A stretch of 64,000 nucleotides of DNA from Paulinella micropora. Its lineage: Eukaryota > Cercozoa > Imbricatea > Euglyphida > Paulinellidae. The DNA lies in contig WBZZ01006950.1 of assembly GCA_019918135.1 (NCBI GenBank), positions 132,501-196,500 on the forward strand. Direction: 5' to 3'. This document shows, one piece after another, positions 61,974 to 64,000 of this stretch (its first letter is position 1; every line of letters starts with the position of its first letter). The notes below the pieces were generated by a model. It was given only the letters and a program-made list of their open reading frames with translations. It had not been told where the DNA came from and ran no database searches. The position numbers were made by a program, and so were the translations under genes.

Positions 61974-63335
61974 ATGTTCCGCGCCGCCGGGCTGGTCCCT
62001 GCAATTCCTGTCTGTCCTAGACAGGGCCGGGCTGCCGCCGGCGAAGCGCGACCGGCTCACCGACGAGTACTACGCCGCGCTGTGCCACCGGGTGGGTGTG
62101 GCAGGGACGCCCCCCCCGCCACCCGCGGGCCCGGCGCTGCGCAACCGCCCGGCCCTCGGCCACGCGTGGGGAGCCTGCCTCCGCGCGGACGGCGCGGCCC
62201 CCACCGCCGCGTTCGTAGCGCACGTCCTGGGGCTGCTGGCGCTCTTGCCGGACCGGGGGTGCTGGGGCGCGGCGAAAGGCCGCGCGCAGCGCCTGCTGAG
62301 GGTACAGCGCGCCTTTACCCCCGCCGTGTGGTGCGGCTGGCTCGCGAAGGGTTGGTTACGCCGCCTGGAGCTCGACTGCCGCGCGGCCCAGCCGACCGCC
62401 GGCCGGGCCTACGTGTCCGACTTTTTACGGCAGCTGTGCGAGCGCCCCCCCGGCGGGGCCGGCCACTTCTTCCGGCCCGGCCTGGTGGAGAAGTTGCACG
62501 TCCGCGGTGGGGGCGGGGTGGATCTCCAGGCCTTGTTCACTCTGCTGCCGGCCGCCTTCGGCCGGCTCCGCACCCTGTGGCTCCAGTGCACGGACGCGGC
62601 GGCCGGCGGGGCGCGCCCGGACTGGGCGCTCGCCTCGGACACCCTGCTGGACTGTCGTGTGTCGCTGCGCCCCCGCCCCGGCCCGGGCCGCGTCGCCCGC
62701 TGCTGGCGGAGGGCGGCGCCGGCGGCCCGCGCCCCCGACACCACCCTGGTGCTACCACGAGCGCACACGGTTGTGTTTTTGTGCCCGGAGCCACCGCCCC
62801 TGAAGCTGTGCCTGCGGGGCTGCACTGGCCGCGCGGGCTGGACCACGATCTATTGGCCCGCGGCTACCACCAGCCCTGGGCGGGGGTCTCGCTCGGGCGG
62901 CCGGACCGCCTGGCCTGCCTACAGACCGCCCGGCCCTGGCTGGCCCCGGAGGTAGCTTGCGAGGTCCAGGGCGCCCTGTGGCAAGCGCTGCGCAGCCCGC
63001 GGGGGCTGGCGCTGCCGTGCGTGCAGCGTGTCCTGCTGGGCGCCGGGCCCCTGAGCCCCCCCGACCCGGCGTGGCTGTTGCGGCTCTGCCCCCTGAACCG
63101 GGTAGTCCTGCTGCGGGGTGCGAGGGGGCTGGGCTGCCGGCGGCTCACGCTGTGTGCGCCCCCCGGCGCACCGCCCGTGCGGCTGTACTTGTTGCATTGC
63201 GGCAACTCCCCGCCCCTCGTCTGTGTGCGCGGCAGCGACGGGGGGGCGCGAAACGTGGAGGTGCGCTGGTCGGGCGGGAGCCCGTCGTCCGCGCTCGCCC
63301 GCGCCCGCGTAGTCTACACCGGCCCGGGGGCTTAA
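61974..63335 (+). CDS. Unknown protein of about 430 residues
   Basis: Protein-like sequence with LTDEYYAALCHRVGV, FTPAVWCGWLAKGWLRRLEL, FFRPGLVEKLHVRG, LQALFTLLPAAFGRLRTLWL and, later, LPCVQRVLLGAGPLSPPDPA and LNRVVLLRGARGLGCRRLTL. The pattern (Leu-rich strands, FGRLRTLWLQ) is reminiscent of FNIP/LRR-type or F-box-like proteins, but weakly. The reading uses two frames (about one break). The start is uncertain. It ends at TAA at 63,335. Confidence 0.5.
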   Translation: MFRAAGLVPAIPVCPRQGRAAAGEARPAHRRVLRRAVPPGGCGRDAPPATRGPGAAQPPGPRPRVGSLPPRGRRGPHRRVRSARPGAAGALAGPGVLGRGERPRAAPAEGTARLYPRRVVRLAREGLVTPPGARLPRGPADRRPGLRVRLFTAAVRAPPRRGRPLLPARPGGEVARPRWGRGGSPGLVHSAAGRLRPAPHPVAPVHGRGGRRGAPGLGARLGHPAGLSCVAAPPPRPGPRRPLLAEGGAGGPRPRHHPGATTSAHGCVFVPGATAPEAVPAGLHWPRGLDHDLLARGYHQPWAGVSLGRPDRLACLQTARPWLAPEVACEVQGALWQALRSPRGLALPCVQRVLLGAGPLSPPDPAWLLRLCPLNRVVLLRGARGLGCRRLTLCAPPGAPPVRLYLLHCGNSPPLVCVRGSDGGARNVEVRWSGGSPSSALARARVVYTGPGA

Positions 63336-63728
63336 GGGCCCCGAACGCTCACGGCCCCTTCTCTGACCGCTGGCCCCCGGTCCGGAACCCCGTCAGCCCC
63401 CGAGCGATGGGAGCCCCTTGCTCACAGCTAGCTGCGCCGGCCAAGGCCGGCCGGGGGGCACTCTCATGTCCGCCCTGTGCCGTCTGCCCCAACGCACACG
63501 GCTTTGCCTACAGACACCTTTCAAGCAAGAAAGCCAAAAAAGAACCAAGAGTTCTGGGTTGTAATGGCCTGGCCTTCTTCCTTTGGCTGGCAAGACTAAC
63601 CAGCTCCCTTTGTGGCGCACGACTTCAAAGAACCCACTTCAGAAACCGGGACGATGCCCATTCCCCCTCTTTTTCTTCCGGTTGGAGATCGGGGGGCCGC
63701 CCCCTCTTGCCGCCCCGCCCTGGCTCTT
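63336..63728. other. Spacer, no gene seen
   Basis: Region of more moderate GC content between two convergent genes. Nothing supported. Confidence 0.5.
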
Positions 63729-64000
63729 CTAGGCCGCCAGGCACTCGGCGCGAGTTAGCTTCGTGCCCCACGTGTAAGTGTTTTGTGCCCACTGGCCACA
63801 AGCCGCCGGCAGCTGCGAGTACAGCAGGTACGAACCCTGCAGCAGCTCCTGGCAGCCGGCCCAGGTGCGAGGTGCGGCCCAGGCCGCCAAGCTCTGGTTA
63901 AAAGAACAAGCCCCGTTCAGCATGTCAGTGAAGCTCGTCGCCGCCGCCACGTCCCAAGTACTGAGCGGCTGGTTAAACTTGCGGGCGCCGTACAGCAGGC
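63729..64000 (-). CDS. BspA-like (DUF285-type) protein, C-terminal end
   Basis: Minus-strand gene that continues beyond the window. The visible 90 residues contain two BspA-like repeats: LLYGARKFNQPLSTWDV, then FTDMLNGACSFNQSLAAW, and a Cys-containing C-terminus (AACGQWAQNTYTWGTKL). Same repeat type as in the mosaic protein at 3.76-10.4 kb and normally extracellular. Ends with TAG at 63,729. Confidence 0.8.
   Translation of the reverse strand, partial: LLYGARKFNQPLSTWDVAAATSFTDMLNGACSFNQSLAAWAAPRTWAGCQELLQGSYLLYSQLPAACGQWAQNTYTWGTKLTRAECLAA

Overview
The window looks like eukaryotic nuclear DNA from an unidentified host, probably a protist or alga. It is a strong composition mosaic. About 1.77-20.6 kb and 56.95-64 kb are very GC-rich, with long G/C homopolymers, closely packed genes and no clear introns. 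The middle, 20.6-56.9 kb, is much poorer in GC and carries (AAT)n, (GATA)n and (CA)n arrays, tRNA-derived SINEs, gypsy-type retroelement copies and a capsid-bearing Polinton-like element. Evidence for a eukaryotic host is three GT-AG introns of 49-58 bases in a small gene near 47.4-47.9 kb, SINEs with tRNA-like A and B boxes, and AATAAA signals. I could not identify the species.

Layout. 0-1.77 kb: the 3' part of a gypsy-type element on the minus strand. 1.77-20.6 kb: GC-rich block with a membrane protein, a very large secreted mosaic protein (BspA-like repeats, Ser/Thr/Pro linker, discoidin-like domains, EGF-like cysteines), a Cys-rich protein, a leucine-rich repeat protein, a RING protein and an unknown protein. 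20.6-30.4 kb: simple repeats, a nuclease-like fragment, a viral helicase fragment, nested SINEs and a 5'-truncated gypsy-type copy. 30.4-48.9 kb: AT-rich Polinton-like fossil (DNA polymerase B, capsid, penton, protease, packaging ATPase, fibre, integrase) bounded by a 238-base direct repeat. 48.9-56.95 kb: gag and pol of a gypsy-type element. 56.95-64 kb: GC-rich block again, with an RPB5 homologue that carries an N-terminal zinc-ribbon-like module, several unknown genes and the end of a second BspA-like gene.

Two observations stand out. First, the retroelement pol stops at 56,951 and its missing 3' part starts at about 1,770 on the other strand. The two pieces overlap by exactly CGGA in the uninterrupted copy at 25.48 kb. 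This is what a 4-base target duplication around one large GC-rich insertion would leave, if an inversion (or assembly misjoin) then separated the ends. Second, an intronless gene joins a TFIIB/TFIIS-like zinc ribbon to RPB5. Together they raise the possibility that the GC-rich blocks are an integrated large-DNA-virus-like element rather than host chromosome; this is inference, and no viral hallmark other than RPB5 was found in them. Several GC-rich genes read in more than one frame. Because those blocks may be a viral fossil, and because homopolymer errors are likely, I give only spans and a rough number of breaks.
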